Positions 56,962 to 64,000 of a stretch of DNA of 64,000 nt are shown in pieces. Source of the DNA: Vreelandella neptunia (GTDB lineage Bacteria > Pseudomonadota > Gammaproteobacteria > Pseudomonadales > Halomonadaceae); contig NZ_CP140255.1 in the NCBI RefSeq assembly GCF_034479615.1, positions 2,914,001 to 2,978,000 of the forward strand. The letters run 5' to 3'. The position numbers were made by a program, and so were the translations under genes. How positions within the stretch are numbered: position 1 is the stretch's first letter; each line of letters opens with the position of its first letter. Under the pieces are notes generated by a model. That model did no database searches and had not been told where the DNA came from. It worked only from the letters and a program-made list of their open reading frames with translations.

Positions 56962-57816
56962 ATGAACGCGCCACTAACGCTTACCGCGCCGGCTAAGCTC
57001 AACCGCATGCTGCATATAGTGGGCCGTCGTAAAGACGGCTACCACGCACTGCAAACGCTATTTCAGTTTATCGACCTATGCGACCACCTTACGCTGGCCC
57101 CCCGTGATGACGGGAAAATTCAGTTAACCACTGAGGTTAGCGGCGTTAGCCACGATGACAATTTGGTCGTACGCGCCGCACGGTTATTGCAACAGCATAG
57201 CGGCACTGCACTAGGCGCTACGCTTACGATCGATAAGCAGTTGCCAATGGGAGGCGGTTTAGGGGGTGGCAGCTCCAACGCAGCCACAGCGTTAGTGGGG
57301 CTTAACCACCTCTGGGAGCTCAACCTACCGTTAGTCGAACTAGCTCGGCTGGGGCTTCAGCTAGGGGCCGACGTGCCTGTATTCGTACATGGCCACAGCG
57401 CCTGGGCCGAAGGGGTTGGCGAGCGGCTCACCCCAGTAACGCTCGATACCCCATGGTTCGTGATTATTCACCCCGGTATTAGCGTGTCTACCCAGGTCGT
57501 CTTCCAAGACCCGCAATTGACACGTGACAGCGACCCCATTACTATGGCGCGCGCACTGCAGGGGGGAGCGCCGGAGTGGCGCAACGACTGTGAAGCCGTG
57601 GTAAAGGAACGCTATCCGCCAATCGCGGAAGCCCTGAACTGGCTTGCACAGCATGCACCTAGTCGGTTGACCGGCACGGGGGCTTGTCTGTTTGCTGCTT
57701 TTGATACGCAGCAATCGGCACAAGCAATCGCGCATTTAGCGGAACAACATTGGTCGACATGGGTAGCACGCGGACTCAACACCTCTCCTCTACATGATGC
57801 TCTGGGCTATTGTTAG
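56962..57816 (+). CDS. ispE: 4-diphosphocytidyl-2-C-methyl-D-erythritol kinase
   Basis: IspE phosphorylates CDP-ME in the MEP pathway of isoprenoid synthesis. ATG 56962 gives 284 residues. It is a GHMP kinase: LTAPAKLNRMLHIVGRRKDGYHAL, the ATP loop PMGGGLGGGSSNAAT, and TGTGACLFA near the end. Conserved lolB-ispE-tRNA-prs order. Confidence 0.96.
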   Translation: MNAPLTLTAPAKLNRMLHIVGRRKDGYHALQTLFQFIDLCDHLTLAPRDDGKIQLTTEVSGVSHDDNLVVRAARLLQQHSGTALGATLTIDKQLPMGGGLGGGSSNAATALVGLNHLWELNLPLVELARLGLQLGADVPVFVHGHSAWAEGVGERLTPVTLDTPWFVIIHPGISVSTQVVFQDPQLTRDSDPITMARALQGGAPEWRNDCEAVVKERYPPIAEALNWLAQHAPSRLTGTGACLFAAFDTQQSAQAIAHLAEQHWSTWVARGLNTSPLHDALGYC

Positions 57817-57868
57817 TATAAGCCCGCTCTGGGCAGTTGAAAGCGCCCGGCTAACGAAGGGCCATTGT

Positions 57869-57943
57869 TGGGGTATCGCCAAGTGGTAAGGCACCGGTTT
57901 TTGGTATCGGCATTCCCAGGTTCGAATCCTGGTACCCCAGCCA
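57869..57943 (+). tRNA. tRNA-Gln (anticodon TTG)
   Basis: Acceptor TGGGGTA pairs with TACCCCA; the discriminator G and an encoded CCA follow. The anticodon loop carries TTG and the T-arm reads CCAGG-TTCGAAT-CCTGG. It lies between ispE and prs, the usual place for tRNA-Gln in this group. Confidence 0.97.
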
Positions 57944-58019
57944 ATTTAATTTTCAGCTATGGCCTAAGTATGATCTGCGTTTTCTCCCCTGATCCCCAAC
58001 ACTGCAAAGGTGGCTGCGC

Positions 58020-58961
58020 GTGTCAAAATTGATGGTTTTCGCCGGGAATGCCAATCCCGCACTCGCTCAAAAAATTGCCGAGAGCTTAGACAGCCGTATG
58101 GGTAACGCTACGGTGGGTCAATTCAGCGACGGCGAAATCGCAGTCGAGATCAATGAGAACGTGCGCGGTAAGGATGTTTTCATCCTGCAATCCACCTGTG
58201 CACCGACGAATGACAACTTGATGGAGTTGATTCTGATGGTCGACGCCCTGCGTCGCGCCTCGGCAACTCGCATCACGGCAGTACTTCCCTACTTTGGTTA
58301 TGCTCGCCAGGATCGCCGCGTGCGCTCCGCACGGGTACCAATTTCCGCCAAAGTAGTCGCGGACATGATGGTTAAAGCAGGCGTTGACCGCGTGATGACC
58401 ATGGATCTACACGCCGATCAGATCCAGGGCTTCTTTGATGTCCCTGTGGACAACGTCTACGGCTCCCCCATTCTGCTGGATGATATCGAGCGTCAGAATT
58501 ACAGCGACCTTGTCGTTGTTTCCCCTGACGTGGGCGGCGTTGTTCGCGCCCGTGCCATCGCCAAACAGCTGAACGCCGATCTCGCCATTATCGATAAGCG
58601 TCGCCCCCAGGCTAACCAGGCCCAGGTGATGCATATCATCGGCGAGATAGAGGGCCGCACCTGTGTCGTAGTCGACGACATGATCGACACCGCAGGCACA
58701 CTGTGTAAAGCCGGTGAAGCGTTAAAAGATCACGGCGCCAAGCGCGTGGTGGCCTATGCAACACACCCGATCCTGTCCGGCCCTGCGGTCGATAATATTA
58801 CCAACTCCGTACTGGATGAAGTGGTGGTGACCGACACCATCCCGCTATCTGACGTTGCTCGTCGTAGCGGCAAAATTCGCCAGTTGAGCGTTGCTGGCCT
58901 GATCGCGGAAGCGATTCGCCGGGTCAGCAACGAAGAATCTGTCAGCGCGATGTTCCACTAA
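58020..58961 (+). CDS. prs: ribose-phosphate pyrophosphokinase
   Basis: PrsA makes PRPP from ribose-5-phosphate and ATP for purine, pyrimidine, His and Trp synthesis. GTG 58020 behind AAGGTGG gives 313 residues. It has [25 protein letters not shown], the Mg-ATP site [17 protein letters not shown] and the PRPP loop [12 protein letters not shown]. Length is normal. Confidence 0.97.
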   Translation: MSKLMVFAGNANPALAQKIAESLDSRMGNATVGQFSDGEIAVEINENVRGKDVFILQSTCAPTNDNLMELILMVDALRRASATRITAVLPYFGYARQDRRVRSARVPISAKVVADMMVKAGVDRVMTMDLHADQIQGFFDVPVDNVYGSPILLDDIERQNYSDLVVVSPDVGGVVRARAIAKQLNADLAIIDKRRPQANQAQVMHIIGEIEGRTCVVVDDMIDTAGTLCKAGEALKDHGAKRVVAYATHPILSGPAVDNITNSVLDEVVVTDTIPLSDVARRSGKIRQLSVAGLIAEAIRRVSNEESVSAMFH

Positions 58962-59058
58962 TCCGCTGACGATACAGCCCCCCTTTTGGGGCCACGGAAA
59001 CGTCGTCGTCTGGTCGCGGTCGGCGGCGTATTCCTTACTTAAACTAAGAGGCAATTCC

Positions 59059-59700
59059 ATGTCTGATTTTATCCTGAAAGCCAGCGTTCGTAACGACCTG
59101 GGGAAAGGTGCGAGCCGCCGCCTGCGTCGTGCGAACCAGCAAGTGCCGGCCGTTGTATACGGTGGCGAAAAAGGCGCGCAGTCCATCGCTGTTGAAAAAA
59201 CCGCTTTCTACAAAGCGATTGAAGATGAGTCTTTCTTCTCTTCCGTCATCAAACTGATGATCGAAGGCAAAGAAGAGCAAGTCGTTGTTCGTGACCTGCA
59301 GCGTCACCCTTTCAAGCCGCTGCTGACTCACGCCGACTTCCTGCGCGTTGATGCGACTCACGAAATCACCATCAACGTGCCACTGCACGTGACGGGCGAA
59401 GAGAAGTGTGTCGGTATCAAAGACCAAGGCGGCGAACTGCACGTACTGGCCAACGAAATTTCGATCAGTTGCTTGCCGAAAGACCTGCCTGACTTTATCG
59501 AAGTTGACATCGCTGCCGTTGAGCTTGGCACGACACTGCACCTGTCTGACCTTACCCTACCGGCCGGCGTCACCTCAGTTGATCTGTCCCACGGTGAAGA
59601 GCATGACAATGCAGTACTTAGCATCACTAAAGTAAAAGTGCGTGCTGAAGAAGACGAAGACGGTGAAAGCGAAGGCGAAGAAGACACCAGCGCCGAGTAA
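59059..59700 (+). CDS. rplY: 50S ribosomal protein L25 (Ctc form)
   Basis: The 213-residue protein has the 5S-binding L25 domain ([23 protein letters not shown]) at the N-terminus, and the TL5/Ctc C-domain found in the long form, ending with a very acidic tail ([17 protein letters not shown]). It binds 5S rRNA. Acidic tails are common in halophiles. Followed by two hairpins and a terminator. Confidence 0.96.
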   Translation: MSDFILKASVRNDLGKGASRRLRRANQQVPAVVYGGEKGAQSIAVEKTAFYKAIEDESFFSSVIKLMIEGKEEQVVVRDLQRHPFKPLLTHADFLRVDATHEITINVPLHVTGEEKCVGIKDQGGELHVLANEISISCLPKDLPDFIEVDIAAVELGTTLHLSDLTLPAGVTSVDLSHGEEHDNAVLSITKVKVRAEEDEDGESEGEEDTSAE

Positions 59701-59723
59701 GTACCCCGTTAAGCACTCTATTG

Positions 59724-59743
59724 GGGCCATGCCTGCATGGCCC
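59724..59743. repeat. hairpin between rplY and its terminator
   Basis: GGGCCATG-CCTG-CATGGCCC forms a perfect 8-bp stem, without a T-tract, just ahead of the terminator at 59767. It may protect the 3' end of the transcript. Confidence 0.6.
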
Positions 59744-59766
59744 TCGTGATGCTGACACGATGTTAG

Positions 59767-59796
59767 AATCAAGCGCCTCGGCGCTTGATTTTTTTT
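59767..59796 (+). terminator. intrinsic terminator after rplY
   Basis: AATCAAGCGC-CTCG-GCGCTTGATT followed by T6 forms a 10-bp perfect stem with a U-tract. Confidence 0.95.
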
Positions 59797-59872
59797 AGGC
59801 CCGTCGCTGGCACGGCGTCAACCATGTCTTATGGATAATTTTGGTCTTCTGGATATTTTATGAGGTGGGAAG

Positions 59873-60460
59873 ATGAGCCAGGTAACAGCCATTATTGGAT
59901 TAGGCAACCCCGGGGCAGAGTATGATGCCACGCGCCATAACGCCGGTTTCTGGCTAGTGGAGGCTATTGCGCAAAGCGCTCATGCAGAGCTGCGCCCAGA
60001 AAAGAAATTTTTTGGCCACTACGCCAAGGTGCGCCTAGGCGACCATGAGCTGCACCTGCTCAACCCCGCCACTTTTATGAACCGTAGCGGCGCCGCGGTG
60101 GCAGCCTTGTGCCAGTTCTTCAAACTCGCCCCTGAAAACCTACTGGTCGCCCACGACGAACTCGACCTCCCCCCTGGACAGGCACGCTACAAAACCGGCG
60201 GCGGGCACGGGGGCCACAACGGCCTGCGCGATATTATCAGCGCATTAGGCGGCCAGAAGCAGTTTCACCGGGTACGGATTGGCATTGGGCACCCCGGAGA
60301 AGCCCGCCAAGTCACTAATTATGTATTGGGACGGCCCGGCAAGGCCGAACATGAAGCCATCGTTCGAGCCCTGGATGAGTGCATCGCCACGCTACCGCTA
60401 GCGCTTGCAGGCGACTGGGCCAAAGCCATGAATCAACTGCATAGCCTCAAGCCAGAATAG
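59873..60460 (+). CDS. pth: peptidyl-tRNA hydrolase
   Basis: Pth frees tRNA from stalled peptidyl-tRNA. The 195-residue enzyme has GLGNPGAEYDATRHNAGF with catalytic His22, NPATFMNRSG, and AHDELDLPPG. The start has GAGGTGGGAAG upstream. Length is normal and it precedes ychF. Confidence 0.96.
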   Translation: MSQVTAIIGLGNPGAEYDATRHNAGFWLVEAIAQSAHAELRPEKKFFGHYAKVRLGDHELHLLNPATFMNRSGAAVAALCQFFKLAPENLLVAHDELDLPPGQARYKTGGGHGGHNGLRDIISALGGQKQFHRVRIGIGHPGEARQVTNYVLGRPGKAEHEAIVRALDECIATLPLALAGDWAKAMNQLHSLKPE

Positions 60461-60564
60461 AGGTCGCCAAACGCTGGTAAGTTACGCCGGTAGCTGACGG
60501 CTAGCGCATCTCGTAGAATGGCGATTACTTTTACGCCCTACCACCTTATTCTCAGGAACATTTT

Positions 60565-61656
60565 ATGGGTTTCAATTGCGGCATCGTCGGCCTGCCTAAC
60601 GTCGGCAAGTCCACACTATTCAATGCTCTGACCAAGTCAGGCATCGATGCAGAAAACTTCCCCTTCTGCACCATTGAGCCGAACGTGGGTATCGTGCCGA
60701 TGCCGGATCCGCGCCTTGACAAGCTCGCCGAAATCGTCAAGCCGCAAAAAGTACTGCCGACCACCATGGAGTTCGTCGACATTGCTGGATTGGTCGCCGG
60801 AGCATCCAAGGGTGAGGGCTTAGGTAACAAGTTCCTGGCTAACATTCGTGAAACCCAAGCAATCGCCCATGTGGTGCGCTGCTTCGACAACGACAATGTT
60901 ATCCACGTAGCCAACCAGGTCGATCCCCGCTCCGATATTGAAACAATCAATTTAGAGCTGGCGCTGGCCGACCTGGACACGGTTGAAAAAGCCAGCCAGC
61001 GCTTGGTTCGCTCGGTGAAGGGCGGCGACAAAGACGCCATTGCCACCAAGGCAATTCTTGATCGCATCCAACCCCACGTTGCGGAAGGCTTGCCGCTACG
61101 TAGCTTTGGCTTAAGCGAAGAAGAGCAGCGCCAGGTGAAGAGCTTCGGCTTTTTGACCCTGAAGCCGACTATGTACATCGCTAACGTCAATGAAGACGGT
61201 TTCGAGAACAATCCTTACCTGGATATCGTGAACGAAATCGCCGCTGAAGAAGGCGCACTGGTGGTACCTGTTTGCAACCAGTTGGAAGCAGAAATCGCCG
61301 AGCTGGATGACGAAGAGCGCTCAATGTTCTTAAGCGAGATGGGCATGGACGAACCGGGCCTTGATCGTGTCATTCGCGCGGGCTACTCACTGCTGGGTCT
61401 GCAAACCTACTTCACTGCTGGCGTTAAAGAAGTGCGCGCCTGGACCGTAAAAGAAGGCGCAACAGCCCCCGAAGCCGCTGGCGTGATTCACACCGACTTT
61501 CAGAAAGGCTTTATCCGCGCAGAAGTGGTTGCCTATGAGGACTTCGTATCGCTAGGCGGTGAGCAGGCAGCCAAAGACGCCGGTAAGTGGCGCTTGGAAG
61601 GCAAAGAGTACATCGTCAAAGATGGCGATGTGGTGCACTTCCGCTTTAATGTCTAA
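60565..61656 (+). CDS. ychF: redox-regulated ATPase YchF/OLA1
   Basis: The 363-residue P-loop protein starts with [18 protein letters not shown], followed by a NxxE-type base site (YIANVNEDG in place of NKxD, hence ATP preference), a coiled insertion, and the C-terminal TGS domain ([33 protein letters not shown]). It binds ribosomes and negatively affects the oxidative stress response in E. coli. Confidence 0.96.
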   Translation: MGFNCGIVGLPNVGKSTLFNALTKSGIDAENFPFCTIEPNVGIVPMPDPRLDKLAEIVKPQKVLPTTMEFVDIAGLVAGASKGEGLGNKFLANIRETQAIAHVVRCFDNDNVIHVANQVDPRSDIETINLELALADLDTVEKASQRLVRSVKGGDKDAIATKAILDRIQPHVAEGLPLRSFGLSEEEQRQVKSFGFLTLKPTMYIANVNEDGFENNPYLDIVNEIAAEEGALVVPVCNQLEAEIAELDDEERSMFLSEMGMDEPGLDRVIRAGYSLLGLQTYFTAGVKEVRAWTVKEGATAPEAAGVIHTDFQKGFIRAEVVAYEDFVSLGGEQAAKDAGKWRLEGKEYIVKDGDVVHFRFNV

Positions 61657-61671
61657 ATAAGCGTTACCCGT

Positions 61672-61698
61672 TGGCTGCCCTCTTCATCAGGGCAGCCA
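61672..61698. terminator. hairpin after ychF, possible terminator
   Basis: TGGCTGCCCT-CTTCATC-AGGGCAGCCA forms a 10-bp perfect stem 15 bases after the ychF stop. There is no T-tract, so termination would be inefficient or factor dependent. Confidence 0.55.
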
Positions 61699-61861
61699 CT
61701 CGTATTTGAAGCCCCAGGTCTTGGAAGTCAGAGATATTGGGAATCATAAGCCTTAGCATCCGCCCCCCTTACTAGCCAAGCCAGCCCTCAGCAACCAATT
61801 GGCGTGCCTAGCGTTGAAGCGCTACCTTCCTGGCAGCACAAAAGCCTGCTACGGTTAATCC

Positions 61862-63241
61862 ATGCCTTTCTTTCGCCCCCGCCTGTTAATCGCCACCTTT
61901 CCACTGCTCATGCTACTGGGCTGCGAAGGAAGCGAGTCGTCGATCACACAACTTGAACCACCCGGGCCAGGCGGAATACTAAAGGTAGCCACTCGAAATA
62001 GCGCCACCACTTACTACCTTGATCGTGATGGGACACCCTCAGGGCCGGAGCACGACTTGGTCGAGTCGTTCGCCGCCGCCAACGACTGGCAAGTTGAGTG
62101 GACGCTGCTGGAATCTACCTCGGAGGTGCTGCAAGCCCTGAAAGACGGTGAGATTCAGCTTGCCGCCGCAGGCCTTACCCACCTCCCTTCCCGGGACGAG
62201 CAATTTACCCAAGGACCCACCCACACCGATATCGTCGAGCAACTGGTTTGCCACCGGGATATGCGCCCCCTACCACGCCAAGTAGAGGAAATGGCGGGAG
62301 TCGACATCCACGTCACGGCGGATTCCAGCTACGCGGAAAAGCTCCAGAGCTTGGTCAACCAATACACTGGTATCGCCTTTGAGGAGGATCCTCGCACTAC
62401 CGAAATGCTGCTCACCGAAGTGGCCGATAAGCGCATTGACTGCACCTTAGCCGATTCCAATATTGTTAGGTTAGTGCGGCGCCACTTCCCACACTTGGAA
62501 GTGGCTATGAATCTCACCAGCGGTGATCGATTAGGCTGGTATTTCGCCCCAGACCACCAGGCACTCGCCAAGCTTGCCGATCAATGGATGGACAGCAGCG
62601 ACGGGCAAGAATACACCGCTAGGGTCATGCAGCATTATTATGCTTACATCGGTGATTTCGATTTCGTCGACCTACGTGCGCTCAACAAACGCATAAACGA
62701 GCGTCTGCCTAACTTTATCGATCTTTTCCTAGATGCCGAGGATGAAACCGGGATGCCCGCCGACCTGCTCGCCGCCCTGGCTTACCAGGAATCGCATTGG
62801 GATCCCCAAGCCACTTCCCCAACGGGCGTGCGAGGCATCATGATGTTAACCCAAAATACCGCCGAATCCCTCGGTGTCGATAATCGCTTAAACCCGGCCG
62901 AAGCTATCGACGGCGGCGCCCGCTATCTCGCTGATCGCCATCAACGCCTACCCGACACCCTCCCCGAGCCGGATCGTACCTACCTAGCCCTGGCAAGTTA
63001 CAACATTGGTCGCGGCCACGTGCTTGACGCTCAACAGCTGGCCCGCGACCTGGGCAAGAATCCGAACTCCTGGGAAGACATGAAAGACGTGCTGCCGCTC
63101 AAGGCAGATAAGCGTTATTACCCACAGACCCGCTATGGCTATGCACGGGGCTATGAACCCGTTCACTATGTTCAGCGAATCCGCAACTATCAAGACGTAA
63201 TTAGTGCAGCGCTCGTGTCGTTACCGCTAGAGGATGACTGA
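61862..63241 (+). CDS. mltF: membrane-bound lytic murein transglycosylase, MltF-type
   Basis: The 459-residue protein has a lipoprotein signal ending LLMLLGC. A SBP_bac_3-like solute-binding domain follows at about 35-265 (ILKVATRNSATTYYLD ... AAAGLTHLPSRDEQF), then an SLT domain with catalytic Glu in LAYQESHWDP and GVRGIMMLTQNTAESLGV. MltF cleaves peptidoglycan glycan strands to anhydro-ends at the outer membrane. Length and domain order are normal for MltF. Confidence 0.92.
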   Translation: MPFFRPRLLIATFPLLMLLGCEGSESSITQLEPPGPGGILKVATRNSATTYYLDRDGTPSGPEHDLVESFAAANDWQVEWTLLESTSEVLQALKDGEIQLAAAGLTHLPSRDEQFTQGPTHTDIVEQLVCHRDMRPLPRQVEEMAGVDIHVTADSSYAEKLQSLVNQYTGIAFEEDPRTTEMLLTEVADKRIDCTLADSNIVRLVRRHFPHLEVAMNLTSGDRLGWYFAPDHQALAKLADQWMDSSDGQEYTARVMQHYYAYIGDFDFVDLRALNKRINERLPNFIDLFLDAEDETGMPADLLAALAYQESHWDPQATSPTGVRGIMMLTQNTAESLGVDNRLNPAEAIDGGARYLADRHQRLPDTLPEPDRTYLALASYNIGRGHVLDAQQLARDLGKNPNSWEDMKDVLPLKADKRYYPQTRYGYARGYEPVHYVQRIRNYQDVISAALVSLPLEDD

Positions 63242-63314
63242 CAGCACACTCCTCCTTGCGCAACAAATACTTGACGGACAGCATATTGCTGAGTAATATT
63301 CGCCCCCGTTGAAA

Positions 63315-63391
63315 GGCTACGTAGCTCAGCTGGTTAGAGCACATCACTCATAATGATGGGGTCCCCTGTTCAAATCAGGGCGTAGCCACCA
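63315..63391 (+). tRNA. tRNA-Met (anticodon CAT)
   Basis: Acceptor GGCTACG pairs with CGTAGCC; discriminator A and encoded CCA follow. D-arm GCTC...GAGC and T-arm CCTG-TTCAAAT-CAGG are intact and the anticodon is CAT. The first acceptor pair G-C suggests an elongator tRNA rather than initiator; tRNA-Ile2 cannot be fully excluded. Confidence 0.92.
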
Positions 63392-63402
63392 AATTAATGC
63401 CA

Positions 63403-63433
63403 AAAGCCCGCTGATTCTGTCAGCGGGCTTTTT
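63403..63433 (+). terminator. intrinsic terminator after tRNA-Met
   Basis: AAAGCCCGCTGA-TTCTG-TCAGCGGGCTTT forms a 12-bp perfect stem with T5 after it. A-runs on the left let it also serve the convergent aminopeptidase gene. Confidence 0.93.
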
Positions 63434-63453
63434 GTTTATGTGCAGCTAAGGAA

Positions 63454-64000
63454 TCAGTTTAGCTTTGCACGATTTAAGAATCCCACCAATGCGCGGGTTA
63501 GGTGCTCAACATCTTTAGTACCCGCGGTTTCCCGAATCGAATGCATCGCCCACTGAGGCACACCCACATCAATGGTGGGCACTCCCAACTCGGTGGCGGT
63601 AATCGGGCCAATCGTACTGCCGCAGCCCATATCCGCCCGGGTAACAAACGACTGCACGGGTACGTCCGACTCGCGACATACATCTCGAAACAGTGCGCCA
63701 GTGACACTATTGGTGGCGTAGCGCTGGCTCGCATTCACCTTGATCACCGGGCCACCGTTAATCGCCGGGCCGTGCCGTTCATCATGCTTATCGCGAAAAT
63801 TAGGGTGTAGCGCATGGGCGTTATCGCAAGAGATCATCAACGACGATTGAATCAGTTGAATCAGCGACTCTTCGCTTCCCTTTTCACTCCCCCTGCCCCC
63901 GAGTTGGGCATTAATGCGCCTCAACACATCTGCCAAGAAAGGGCCTTGGGCACCACAGGCGCTCGCACTGCCGACTTCCTCATGGTCATTAGCCACCAAC
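63454..64000 (-). CDS. M18 family aminopeptidase, C-terminal part, 5' end outside window
   Basis: At least 182 residues of the C-terminal half of a DNPEP/ApeB-type zinc aminopeptidase are seen: ANDHEEVGSAS with metal ligands Glu-Glu, SCDNAHALHPNF with Asp/His ligands, ATNSVTGALFRD, TRADMGCGSTIGPI and VGVPQWAMHSIRET. The protein runs off the right edge; the start lies beyond 64000. It removes N-terminal residues, favouring Asp or Leu, in the cytoplasm. Confidence 0.93.
   Translation of the reverse strand, partial: LVANDHEEVGSASACGAQGPFLADVLRRINAQLGGRGSEKGSEESLIQLIQSSLMISCDNAHALHPNFRDKHDERHGPAINGGPVIKVNASQRYATNSVTGALFRDVCRESDVPVQSFVTRADMGCGSTIGPITATELGVPTIDVGVPQWAMHSIRETAGTKDVEHLTRALVGFLNRAKLN

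Noticed and set aside
57869-63391. tRNA genes as attachment sites for an island
   Set aside because: Both tRNAs sit among conserved housekeeping genes with no integrase and no repeated 3' end seen nearby.
1-64000. CRISPR array
   Set aside because: No regularly spaced short repeats and no cas genes were found on reading.

Overview
The window looks like a chromosomal segment of a gammaproteobacterium of the Halomonas/Vreelandella kind. The right third carries the gene order known from that group and from Pseudomonas: moeB, prmC, prfA, hemA, a TPR lipoprotein, lolB, ispE, tRNA-Gln, prs, rplY, pth, ychF. The proteins read as typical Halomonadaceae, and the core DNA is moderately GC-rich. The assignment rests on gene order and recognition, not on a search.

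Layout. 1-1120 is a very AT-rich foreign tip holding a partial reverse transcriptase on the minus strand. It resembles the antiphage RT Drt3a and abuts a DUF427 gene that ends at the junction. 1578-9360 is an accessory block: a deletion scar joining half an EamA transporter to a LysR remnant, an intact EamA transporter, a cupin, a fused CoA-transferase, and a flavoprotein split by an IS3-family element. 9532-13772 is a methylmethionine salvage pair (mmuP-mmuM) between a truncated and a complete Rpn-family gene. 13808-35378 is a patchwork of transporters, LysR/AraC/HxlR regulators, small enzymes, trpBA with its divergent trpI-like regulator, a BrnTA-like toxin-antitoxin pair, and several broken genes (MFS, higA, PQQ dehydrogenase, P-loop kinase).

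35436-42759 holds a DapA-family lyase/aldolase and a 22-bp perfect palindrome. These are followed by a likely signalling set (periplasmic binding-like protein, porin-like barrel, GGDEF/EAL protein) and an exosortase-associated acyltransferase whose frame breaks at a run of seven T. 42913-49521 has a metallopeptidase, a nitroreductase, a phosphoesterase, a methyltransferase, a chemoreceptor and a divergent bactofilin pair. 49538-64000 is the housekeeping block: ubiquitin-like activation, translation termination, haem synthesis, lipoprotein sorting, isoprenoid and PRPP synthesis, ribosome functions, two tRNAs, a lytic transglycosylase and an M18 aminopeptidase cut by the window end.

The best candidate for an unusual system is the AT-rich RT at the left edge, whose partners would lie outside the window. 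Next are the possible -1 frameshift signal in the acyltransferase and the binding-protein/porin/c-di-GMP set beside it.
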